The notes under the pieces are model-generated. The model was not told where the DNA came from. It was given only the letters and a program-made list of their open reading frames with translations, and did no database searches. From positions 1-13,526 of the forward strand of contig JANOCR010000173.1 of the NCBI GenBank assembly GCA_031412355.1: a DNA stretch of 13,526 nt, in the 5' to 3' direction. This document shows, piece by piece, positions 1 through 6,093 of the stretch. Made by a program: the position numbers and the translations under genes. Numbering within the stretch: position 1 is the first letter of the stretch; each line of letters begins with the position of its first letter. This stretch comes from JAENVT01 sp031412355 (GTDB lineage Bacteria > Actinomycetota > Acidimicrobiia > Acidimicrobiales > Ilumatobacteraceae).

Positions 1-280
1 CCCGCATGGGCAAGGGACCCGTGCCCGCTCGAATCAGGGTCGCCGCCCGACGCTTCCGGTTCGACAGCGTCTGGCGCATCCTGCTCGCTCACAGACGAGC
101 AACCTAACTTGCGGATGATTGCTTCGCACGCACCATCGCCATGACGAGAAGCATTGAGGCTCGAACTGCTCAGCCGGTGGTTGCCCTCTCTCTGGCACGG
201 TTCGCCGGCGAGGTGAGCCTGAGTACTGTGGCGCGATCGTCACCGAGTCAGACGAACAGAACGGGTACTCAACCGCGGCG
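1..280. other. Left-edge region without a supported gene
   Basis: No convincing complete gene is seen. One plus-strand frame is open from base 3 to a TAA at 105-107 and reads as a basic, arginine-rich peptide (ending FDSVWRILLAHRRAT). It could be the C-terminus of a gene entering from the left, but it is too short to judge. A small inverted repeat (GCTCG at 90-94 with CGAGC at 103-107) sits at that stop without a T-run. The frame of the downstream channel gene is open from 158, but it holds no ATG, GTG or TTG before 281. Confidence 0.3.
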
Positions 281-975
281 TTGCGACGATGGCGCGCACG
301 CACCGACGGACCTCTGCTCGTGATCGCCATCGGCAGCTTGCCGATGCTGCTGCTCGAATTCGACCGTCCCACATTGCTGCGCTCCGATCGATTACTCCTC
401 GATGCCGTGAATGTCATCGTCCTGGTCGCGTTTGCAATTGACTATGTCGTCGAGCTGGCGCTGGCTCGTCACCGGTCGCTGTACATCCGCAAGGAGTGGA
501 CCAGTCTCGTGATCGTGGTTTCTCAGGCGATGGCGCTGCTACCGGGCCTCGCTGGTTTCGGGATTCTTCGAGTGCTGCGCGGGGCCCGAGCGGTGCGCGC
601 ATTCGCTGTCATCATTCGCCTGGTCGCCATCGGTGGGGCCGCTGCGAGAGAGGGACGTCGTCTCTTGGTCAAGCGGGCCGCCAGATTCGCTCTGTCGATG
701 GCTGCGTTGACGTGGTTGACCTCTGCGACGGCGTTCATGCTTGCCGAGAACACCGACGCGAACGGCCACGCGCATTCGTTCGGGGATGCGTTGTGGTGGT
801 CGATTTCGACAATCACTACCGTCGGCTATGGCGACGTCTTTCCCGTGACAGCCGTCGGTCGTGTGATAGCCGGAGCGACCATGCTCGTCGGCATCTCGAC
901 GTTTGCCGTTGTGACTGCGAAAGTGGCCGAGTTCCTCGTTCGCGTCGACCGGGAGTCGCCGGATATCGATTGACA
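281..975 (+). CDS. Voltage-gated potassium channel, six-transmembrane type
   Basis: The 230-residue protein is a Kv-type ion channel subunit expected to form a tetrameric K+ pore in the cytoplasmic membrane. Hydrophobic segments lie at about 11-27 (S1), 41-62 (S2, with acidic D54 and E58), 73-90 (S3), 95-115 (S4), 132-153 (S5) and 192-220 (S6). S4 carries arginine at every third position (R97, R100, R103, R106), the signature of a voltage sensor. The pore loop contains TTVGYGD at 179-185, the canonical K+ selectivity filter. There is no C-terminal RCK/TrkA or cyclic-nucleotide-binding domain; the protein ends about ten residues after S6. The start is TTG at 281, the first possible start in a frame open from 158. 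GTG at 320 would cut into S1, and no strong ribosome-binding site favours either. The gene stands alone and converges on the nuclease gene. Confidence 0.93.
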
Positions 976-1015
976 TCCTGACCCTCGTCTACGGTCGAGA
1001 GAGGTTAAACGTACA

Positions 1016-1060
1016 AAAGGCCCCGCCTGCCTAAGGGACGAAAGGCACACGGGGCTCTTT
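1016..1060. terminator. Bidirectional terminator between convergent genes
   Basis: An outer stem GGCCCCG (1019-1025) pairs with CGGGGCT (1050-1056). An inner stem TGCCT (1028-1032) pairs with AGGCA (1043-1047) around a ten-base loop. On the plus strand the hairpin is followed by CTTTGT. On the minus strand it is followed by CTTTTGT. It therefore fits a rho-independent terminator for both the channel gene and the nuclease gene, which converge here. Confidence 0.8.
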
Positions 1061-1131
1061 GTATTGGCGGGACCGTACCCACTCGCACCTAACTGCAAAC
1101 CACCTGAGTTCTCTACCTATTAGGAGAGAGA

Positions 1132-2121
1132 TCACTCACAGCCGACACCGTCGCCATCACGGTCGAACTTCGATTGCCATCCTGGGTCCCCGGCTCGGAT
1201 CGGGGCGGCGCCGGCGGTGCGCACCTCCGTGCAGTTCTGGTAGTGCACCGCGGCAGGCGTGACCGGAACATCTGCGAAAGGAATGATTGCGACGGGAATG
1301 TCTGCGACGGGCACGGCCGCGACGGAAACGTCTGTGATCGGAACGACCACGCACGCGTTCGTCGATGGGGTGAGGTCATCGGCTGCCACGTACGCATCTT
1401 GTCGAAGATGGGATCCGTAACCGTCGCGTCCGTCGTACCTGGCGATGGCGTGTCCGCTCTGGATCATCATCAGATTTGTGTCGATGCCATTCGCTTCGAC
1501 ATATCGCAGTAACCGGCCGTACTTGTCGACATCATCGCGAGCGCCGGGTACGAGCGTGATGGTCTGACCGACGACGAGTTGGGCGAGCACCGCTGAGGCT
1601 TCCTCAGATCCGCACTGCCCGCGCTCGGGAGCGTCGATGCCGATGAGACGAACCGTGCTGCCATCGGACACCGAGATCGTGTCACCGTCGACGACTTCGG
1701 CGGTCAGGAGAACGATCGCGTCGGTTACGGGCACGACAACCGCCGGAGCAGCTTGAACAACAGTCGTCGCTGGCACGGTGGCCTCGGCGAGCGTTGTCGA
1801 AGGGACGCTGGTCGTAGTTGCCGACACGGTCGTGTCGGGTGGGCTCTCTACCGCTGGAACAATTTCCACCTCGGGCTCGGGACCAGCTGCGATCGCGCCG
1901 ACGATGCCCACGCCGAGAAGCACTGACAGTGCGATGGCGAACCAAATGCCGAGCTGACCAAGCAGTGGCAATGAACGGAAGTGCCGCCATTTCGAGCGGT
2001 CGTCGCTTTGCGATGGAACGGGCAGGGCGATCGGGCCGCTCGGTGGCGGCAGGTTTGACGTTGGTGGTGTCTGCACGACAGTCGGTCCACTTTCCGTAGG
2101 TCCCCTGCGAGGTCTCGGCAC
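1132..2121 (-). CDS. Membrane-anchored thermonuclease (SNase-like) with C-terminal Excalibur domain
   Basis: The 329-residue protein is a predicted extracellular nuclease. Residues 1-50 are proline-rich and basic, residues 55-79 form one transmembrane anchor, and 80-135 are a Thr/Val/Pro-rich wall-spanning stretch. The SNase domain (about 138-247) keeps the catalytic set: VVDGDT (D145, D147), VRLIGIDAPE (R158, D163, E166) and DKYGR (R203). These correspond to D19/D21, R35, D40, E43 and R87 of staphylococcal nuclease. A Val/Pro-rich ten-residue repeat (about 258-290) leads to an Excalibur calcium-binding domain (293-329) ending FDRDGDGVGCE. The start is GTG at 2121; an upstream coding-like extension reaches a TGA without another ATG, GTG or TTG. 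No good ribosome-binding site is visible. The known nuclease family degrades DNA and RNA with Ca2+; the outward orientation is inferred. Confidence 0.9.
   Translation of the reverse strand: MPRPRRGPTESGPTVVQTPPTSNLPPPSGPIALPVPSQSDDRSKWRHFRSLPLLGQLGIWFAIALSVLLGVGIVGAIAAGPEPEVEIVPAVESPPDTTVSATTTSVPSTTLAEATVPATTVVQAAPAVVVPVTDAIVLLTAEVVDGDTISVSDGSTVRLIGIDAPERGQCGSEEASAVLAQLVVGQTITLVPGARDDVDKYGRLLRYVEANGIDTNLMMIQSGHAIARYDGRDGYGSHLRQDAYVAADDLTPSTNACVVVPITDVSVAAVPVADIPVAIIPFADVPVTPAAVHYQNCTEVRTAGAAPIRAGDPGWQSKFDRDGDGVGCE
1261..1350 (-). repeat. Three 30-bp tandem repeats inside the nuclease gene
   Basis: Three consecutive 30-base units start at 1261, 1291 and 1321. Each begins GAC(C/G)G(G/A)AA and carries TCTG at the same offset. 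They encode the ten-residue Val/Pro/Ala/Asp repeat between the SNase and Excalibur domains. Such in-frame repeats are prone to copy-number change. Confidence 0.7.
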
Positions 2122-2300
2122 CGGCTGTGTCTGAACATACGGAGACGACGCGTCCGCAATCCGGCGTCACCCAGTCCCATCATCGGCACAGTTGCGTCGA
2201 ACTTGAGCGAATCTCGAAGGTTGAATCGTCGTGCAACGGCTCACCCGATCGGGCAGGGCATTGGTACCCCCGGCCGACGTCCGCGGCGCGACAGTTCTGC
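2122..2300. promoter_or_regulatory. Divergent intergenic region between nuclease and TPR-like gene
   Basis: Both flanking genes point away from this 179-base stretch, so it must hold their promoters, but no clear -35/-10 pair is seen on either strand. A ten-base palindrome, CCCGATCGGG, lies at 2244-2253, about 48 bases before the proposed ATG at 2301. A plus-strand frame runs open through the region from 2127, but its amino-acid content is unlike the conserved-looking part downstream. Confidence 0.35.
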
Positions 2301-3212
2301 ATGGCTATCGATGATCCGACGGCGCTGCCGGAGAATGCCCAACAAACAGCGGAGTACATGCGCGAGGCGGACCTTGCGTTCGACCGCGAGCAGCACGAGC
2401 TGGCGCTGTCGCTCTACTGGTCGGCGTCGTCAGCGGGGTTGTTCGTCAACAACAACGACCGCAACCATGCGTATCTCCGCGTCGGGGTGCTGCTCATCGG
2501 GCAAGGCAGCGATGACGAGGCCTACCGCTGGCTGGAGGCCGCCGGACCGGCCGGCGCAGACCTGCTGAAGATGCTGGACGCGAAGTCCACCGACACGGCG
2601 GTCGATCCCGATGTCATCCCCGACACGCCCGAGGTGATCACTCGCTACATGAACGCGATCGCCGCCGCGAACACCAGCAACGATCACGCGACGTTCGATC
2701 AGCTCGTGGCCCGCGTCATGGAGAGCGGTGCGGTCGTGCCCGGCCAACGGTCCCAGGTGAGCCTGCTGATGGCTCAAAGCCTGCTTGACCGCGGCCTGGC
2801 CAAGCAGGCCGAGGAGTGGGCGCAGGCCGCACTGGCGGAGAGCTCGGGCGCGAATGCCGATGCGGCACGCAAACTGATCGAGAAGGCCAACGACAGCCAG
2901 GGGGTGGAGGGCATGATCGACGGGCGCCCGATCACTCACGGATTCGAGCTCACCTCTGCCATGGAGTCGTTCGAAGGCGGATTGGGAGACAAGGGCAAGG
3001 CCATGTTCATCAAGGTCGTTGACGACACGAGCGGGCTCAACGACGACGAGGCCAAGGGGCGGGCGCGGTACTACCTGGGGATGATCGCCTATCACGACCA
3101 CGACTTCGACGTGGCACGCGAGCACTTCGAGTTCGCCGCGGACTACGCAGCGGCGCCCGAGATCGGGTACGCCGCCGAGGCCCTCAAGTGGAGGTATCAG
3201 GAAGAGGGCTAG
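2301..3212 (+). CDS. TPR-like helical-repeat protein, function unknown
   Basis: The 303-residue protein is acidic, soluble and rich in Ala, Asp and Glu, with no signal peptide or membrane segment. Paired amphipathic helices typical of tetratricopeptide/Sel1-type solenoids can be picked out at about 12-85 (ending DDEAYRWLEAAG), 110-195 (with LLDRGLAKQAEEWAQAAL) and 215-300 (with RYYLGMIAYHDHDFDVAREHFEFAA). The last is the clearest TPR. Such proteins usually act as scaffolds for protein-protein contact; the partner cannot be read from the sequence. The frame is open upstream to 2127. ATG 2301 is chosen because the protein becomes helical and acidic from there, while the upstream 58 residues are Cys/His/Ser-rich and look non-coding. 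No strong ribosome-binding site precedes it. It is transcribed away from the nuclease gene. Confidence 0.8.
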   Translation: MAIDDPTALPENAQQTAEYMREADLAFDREQHELALSLYWSASSAGLFVNNNDRNHAYLRVGVLLIGQGSDDEAYRWLEAAGPAGADLLKMLDAKSTDTAVDPDVIPDTPEVITRYMNAIAAANTSNDHATFDQLVARVMESGAVVPGQRSQVSLLMAQSLLDRGLAKQAEEWAQAALAESSGANADAARKLIEKANDSQGVEGMIDGRPITHGFELTSAMESFEGGLGDKGKAMFIKVVDDTSGLNDDEAKGRARYYLGMIAYHDHDFDVAREHFEFAADYAAAPEIGYAAEALKWRYQEEG

Positions 3213-3339
3213 GCCCCCATGTCAGGTCTGTCGGCTCGGATGGTGGATCGCCTGGCCGTGGGGTGGGCATCGGCTCGTCCGGCAGGTCGGGTAGTGGACG
3301 CGTCGGCGGCGGATCCGGATTTCGAAGGTCAATCAACAT
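3184..3339 (-). CDS. Possible small proline-rich protein
   Basis: This is a 51-residue minus-strand ORF reading MLIDLRNPDPPPTRPLPDLP and onward, with Pro, Asp and Glu making up much of the chain. An AAAGG motif sits six bases before this ATG on the minus strand. A second ATG two codons earlier (3345) overlaps the stop of the preceding short ORF as ATGA, an arrangement typical of translational coupling. Its 3' end overlaps the last 29 bases of the plus-strand TPR-like gene in antisense. I do not recognise a family. The evidence is the ribosome-binding site, the ATGA overlap and the sustained protein-like composition in an otherwise empty gap. It could be a chance ORF in high-GC DNA or the remnant of a decayed gene. 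Confidence 0.35.
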   Translation of the reverse strand: MLIDLRNPDPPPTRPLPDLPDEPMPTPRPGDPPSEPTDLTWGPSPLPDTST

Positions 3340-3341
3340 GT

Positions 3342-3434
3342 TCATCCTTTCGATGCCTTGCGGAGAGAGGGGGCGACGTGGGACTGCCAGCAGTCGAGGA
3401 GTCGCCGACGGTCTGGGTCGGCGACGAGGTGCAC
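3342..3434 (-). pseudogene. Short ORF, possibly the 3' remnant of a decayed minus-strand gene
   Basis: Read from GTG 3434 on the minus strand, this gives 30 residues beginning VHLVADPDRRRLLDCWQSHV and ending RKASKG. They look protein-like. The same frame is open a further 36 bases upstream, to a TGA. Upstream of about 3440, the neighbouring minus-strand frame gives another protein-like stretch (AHLVVGPDSLYPVLKDNK), as if a single frameshift had broken one longer gene. No family is recognised. Its stop overlaps the start of the proline-rich ORF. The region also lies within the 5' region of the H-NOX operon, so if it was once a gene, the operon's control region has grown over it. Confidence 0.25.
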
Positions 3435-3438
3435 CTTC

Positions 3439-3464
3439 GTTTGTTGTCCTTCAGGACGGGGTAC
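3439..3464 (+). promoter_or_regulatory. Candidate SigF/SigB-type promoter upstream of the H-NOX operon
   Basis: GTTT at 3439-3442 is followed 16 bases later by GGGTAC at 3459-3464. This matches the known stress-sigma pattern (GTTT, 15-17 bases, GGGTA) of actinobacterial SigF and Bacillus SigB. Transcription would begin near 3471, giving a leader of about 109 bases that contains the two palindromes described separately. A single match in a GC-rich gap can be chance. Confidence 0.35.
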
Positions 3465-3502
3465 AGGGAGTCAGGCCCAACGACCAGGTGCGCACGGCCA
3501 AA

Positions 3503-3534
3503 CCAATTGACAATTGGATGGAGTACTCGACTCC
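3503..3534. promoter_or_regulatory. Paired palindromes, candidate operator upstream of H-NOX
   Basis: CCAATTGACAATTGG at 3503-3517 is a perfect 7+7 inverted repeat with a one-base centre, and its middle contains a consensus -35 hexamer TTGACA (3507-3512). Three bases later a second symmetrical element, GGAGT-ACTCG-ACTCC (3520-3534), encloses the palindrome GAGTACTC. The AT-rich core of the first element stands out from its GC-rich surroundings. No good -10 hexamer lies 16-19 bases beyond TTGACA, so a repressor or activator site is more likely than a plain promoter. Confidence 0.4.
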
Positions 3535-3568
3535 TTATGCCGATATCAGATGGGGAGCACAGGTTTGC

Positions 3569-3573
3569 GGAGG
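3569..3573 (+). promoter_or_regulatory. Ribosome-binding site fixing the H-NOX start
   Basis: GGAGG lies six bases before ATG 3580. This supports 3580 over the in-frame ATG at 3514. Confidence 0.75.
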
Positions 3574-3579
3574 CCACCA

Positions 3580-4179
3580 ATGTACGGATTGATCAATCAG
3601 GGTCTGCACGATCTGGCCGTCCAAATCGGGGGCGACGAGCTGTGGCGCGAGATCAAAGCGAGTGCCGGCCTCGGCCTCGAAGCCTTCGTCGGAATGGATA
3701 CGTATTCCGACGACGTCACCTACCGCCTGGTCGAGGCCGCCAGTACGGCTATGGGAATTTCGCCGGCGGAGGTCCTGCATGCGTTTGGGAAGCACTGGAT
3801 CTTGTACACCGCACGCCGCGGATACGGTGCGATCTTCGACACGATGGGCCGCAGCCTTCCTGAATTTCTTGCCAACCTCGACACGATGCACGCCAGGCTG
3901 AGCCTCAGCATGCCTGAAATGAGGCCACCCTCGTTCTTGTGCGAGCAGCTAGGCGACGATCGGATCCGCCTCGAGTACTGGTCGGAGCGCGCCGGCCTTG
4001 CTCCCATGGTGGTCGGTCTCCTTGATGGACTTGGCGAAATGTACGGCCTCACCGTCACTGTCGAACAAACTGTTGATCGGGCAAACGGTGCAGATCATGA
4101 TGAATTCGTCATCGACTACGTCGCAACGACGACGACAAATGCCGATGGTCGGTATGCCGCGGTCGCCTCCGATGCATGA
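3580..4179 (+). CDS. H-NOX haem-based nitric oxide sensor
   Basis: The 199-residue stand-alone H-NOX protein starts with the family's usual MYGLINQGLHDL. It binds haem b in the cytoplasm. The proximal haem ligand is H104 (LDTMHARLSLSMPEMRPPSF, residues 101-119, including the conserved PP). The YxSxR motif that holds the haem propionates is Y133, S135, R137. At the position of Tyr140 of the Thermoanaerobacter O2-binding protein there is proline (P142), so this protein should be of the NO-selective, non-O2-binding type. The start is ATG 3580, preceded six bases upstream by GGAGG (3569-3573); the frame is open 22 codons further, but those residues lie outside the family's usual start. Its stop overlaps the next gene's start by eight bases, so the two are almost certainly co-translated. 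NO-bound H-NOX proteins are known to control partner kinases or cyclic-di-GMP enzymes encoded beside them. Confidence 0.95.
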   Translation: MYGLINQGLHDLAVQIGGDELWREIKASAGLGLEAFVGMDTYSDDVTYRLVEAASTAMGISPAEVLHAFGKHWILYTARRGYGAIFDTMGRSLPEFLANLDTMHARLSLSMPEMRPPSFLCEQLGDDRIRLEYWSERAGLAPMVVGLLDGLGEMYGLTVTVEQTVDRANGADHDEFVIDYVATTTTNADGRYAAVASDA

Positions 4180-6088
4180 GCAGCCGGTCGCCCTCAGTCC
4201 CTCGCTCGTCGATGCCGCCTTTCCATTCCACCTGGTACTCGACAGGGATCTGCGCATCATTCAGACCGGGACATCAATTCAACGGGTGCACCACGAGGTC
4301 ATGTTGGGCAGCCGCTTCATCGAGTTGTTCCAAGTCGTCACACCTAAGATCGCAACCAGCTTTGATGCGTTTGCCAGGCGGCCACGCTCGCTGTTCCTAC
4401 TCCAGTCGCTGACGACGCCAGAGCTACTACTTCGCGGCCAGGTGCTGCATGACCCGGTGGCGGACTGCCTGTTCTTCGTCGGTTCTCCATGGGTCACACA
4501 GACGTCGGCCTTCACTTCGTTGGGCCTCACTCTCACCGACTTCGCCGCCTCCGACGCCGTCGTCGACTATGTGCTGCTCCTGGAGAGGCAGGCATCATCG
4601 TTGATCGAGGCAAAGGAGTTGGCTGAGCGGCTGCATCAGACCGCCCAGCAGCTCACTTACCAGGCGTTCCACGACGCGCTCACCGGCTTGCCCAACCGGG
4701 CCATGCTCCTCGAGCACCTGCAAAACAGCCGGGAGCCGGCAGTCGGCAGGCCCCGTCACCTGGCGTTGCTCATCCTCGACCTCGATGGTTTCAAAGCTGT
4801 CAACGACAGTTACGGCCACTCCGCCGGTGACGCCGTCCTCGGGATCATCGCGGCGCGCCTGCGCAGCGTGCTGCGTGAAGGCGACATGGTTGCGCGCTTC
4901 GGCGGCGACGAGTTCGCGCTGGTGATCGAGCCAAGTGGAACTCGATCCGATTTCGACAAAGGACCGGCCACTGAGGTCGCCGATCGTGTGCTCGAGGTGC
5001 TCGCCGAACCCATCCCGTTACCGTCGTGCCCGGCGATCACCGTGCCTCTCTCGGCGAGCATCGGAATTGCGTACGCGCGCGGGAAAGAGACCGCCGAAGA
5101 CCTTCTCCGCAACGCAGACCTGGCGATGTACTCTGCCAAGGCTCACGGCAAGTCTCGCCACGAGTGCTATGCGCCGGCCATGCACGCCCGGTCTGTCAGT
5201 AGGTTGGACCTTGCCAGCGAGCTGCGTCAAGCACTGGATCGAAACGAGTTCCGATTGTTCTTCCAACCACTGCTTCGACTGCACTCCGGTCGATTCGCAG
5301 GCGGCGAGGCGCTGCTGCGTTGGCAGCATCCGACGCGTGGGCTGTTGCTGCCCGAGGCGTTTCTCGACATGGCAGAAGAGACCGGACTGATCGTATCGAT
5401 CGGCGCATGGGTGCTCGACGAAGCATGTCGGGAGCTGCGGCGTTGGCAAGACGCTCACACCGGGCCACTGCCGTTGGGAGTCGCGGTGAACCTGTCGGGG
5501 CGCCAGCTGGGGCCAGATCTTGTCGCGCTGGTCGCAGAAGCTCTGTCGCGCCACGGACTCGCCCCCGACAGCCTGACACTGGAGATCACCGAGGGTTTGA
5601 TCACCGGCGAAGGTTCGGCTGTGCACCAGACGTTGCGCGCGCTCAAGAGCCTGGGCGTTTGGCTCTCCATCGACGACTTCGGAACGGGTCACTCGTCATT
5701 GGGCCGACTTCGCGACTATGACTTCGACGAGTTGAAGATCGATCGAAGTTTCGTCGGTGACCTCGACGGCGGCGACCCCACACTGGTCGTCACCCAGATC
5801 GCGTTGGCCCACGGGCTCGGACTGGGAGTAGTCGCGGAAGGAGTCGAGACGGAGGCTCAGCTCGACTACCTGAGAAGCGCAGGTTGCGGGCAGGTGCAGG
5901 GGTATCTCATCGCCCGCCCGCTCCCGGCGATCGAGATCCGCGCCCTGCTCGCCGGCCCCGCTCAGTGGGCCGGACACATCGGCGTCGGCACGCGAAAACC
6001 TCAGCTGGTAGGGCGCGCGTCGCCGGCGACGGCAAGGGTGACACGGTTGCCGCGAGTCTTCCCAGGGAGTGTGGGGCAACAGGCATAG
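4172..6088 (+). CDS. HNOBA-GGDEF-EAL protein: H-NOX-controlled cyclic-di-GMP synthase/phosphodiesterase
   Basis: The 638-residue protein has three parts. Residues 8-140 match the HNOBA (H-NOXA, PAS-like) domain of animal soluble guanylate cyclase: FPFHLVLDRDLRIIQTG, IQRV, GSRFIELF, LRGQ, LFFVGSP, DYVLLLE. A coiled-coil linker follows (about 135-165). The GGDEF domain (about 168-335) has intact GGDEF at 244-248 and an inhibitory RxxD site (R235-D238) five residues before it. The EAL domain (about 345-595) keeps E379-A-L, N440, E471/E474, DDFGTG (501-506), K522, E556 and Q576. Both making and breaking cyclic di-GMP therefore look possible. ATG 4172 overlaps the H-NOX stop; in-frame ATGs at 4139, 4145 and 4154 are alternatives, and none has a clear ribosome-binding site. 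There is no signal peptide or membrane segment. The basic tail after 600 is unassigned. Confidence 0.93.
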   Translation: MHEQPVALSPSLVDAAFPFHLVLDRDLRIIQTGTSIQRVHHEVMLGSRFIELFQVVTPKIATSFDAFARRPRSLFLLQSLTTPELLLRGQVLHDPVADCLFFVGSPWVTQTSAFTSLGLTLTDFAASDAVVDYVLLLERQASSLIEAKELAERLHQTAQQLTYQAFHDALTGLPNRAMLLEHLQNSREPAVGRPRHLALLILDLDGFKAVNDSYGHSAGDAVLGIIAARLRSVLREGDMVARFGGDEFALVIEPSGTRSDFDKGPATEVADRVLEVLAEPIPLPSCPAITVPLSASIGIAYARGKETAEDLLRNADLAMYSAKAHGKSRHECYAPAMHARSVSRLDLASELRQALDRNEFRLFFQPLLRLHSGRFAGGEALLRWQHPTRGLLLPEAFLDMAEETGLIVSIGAWVLDEACRELRRWQDAHTGPLPLGVAVNLSGRQLGPDLVALVAEALSRHGLAPDSLTLEITEGLITGEGSAVHQTLRALKSLGVWLSIDDFGTGHSSLGRLRDYDFDELKIDRSFVGDLDGGDPTLVVTQIALAHGLGLGVVAEGVETEAQLDYLRSAGCGQVQGYLIARPLPAIEIRALLAGPAQWAGHIGVGTRKPQLVGRASPATARVTRLPRVFPGSVGQQA

Positions 6089-6093
6089 ACGGA

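Noticed and set aside
1061..1131. Possible tRNA or small structured RNA in the short gap after the terminator
   Set aside because: No TTCGA-type T-loop or acceptor stem can be formed. Only a short CTCT/AGAG hairpin around 1111-1128 is present.
2127..2300. 58-codon N-terminal extension of the TPR-like protein
   Set aside because: The composition (HHRHSCVE, SCNGSPDR, TSAARQFC) is unlike the rest of the protein, and the extension would fill the whole divergent promoter region.
2430..3125. 231-codon minus-strand ORF
   Set aside because: It is the mirror of the TPR-like gene. The plus-strand reading has helical repeats and typical coding composition; this one does not.
3507..3540. TTGACA as a housekeeping promoter for H-NOX
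   Set aside because: The -35 hexamer is perfect, but the bases 16-19 further on (ACTCCT region) do not resemble a -10 element. The hexamer is better explained as the centre of the palindrome.
3219..3863. 214-codon plus-strand ORF overlapping the H-NOX gene
   Set aside because: It is out of frame with H-NOX across the conserved haem-binding region and has no recognisable domain of its own.
3998..4171. Longer start for the HNOBA-GGDEF-EAL gene at 3998
   Set aside because: It would overlap most of the conserved C-terminal half of H-NOX in another frame. The HNOBA similarity begins only after about 4190.
5018..5692. 224-codon minus-strand ORF
   Set aside because: It lies opposite the GGDEF/EAL catalytic motifs, which fix the plus strand as coding.
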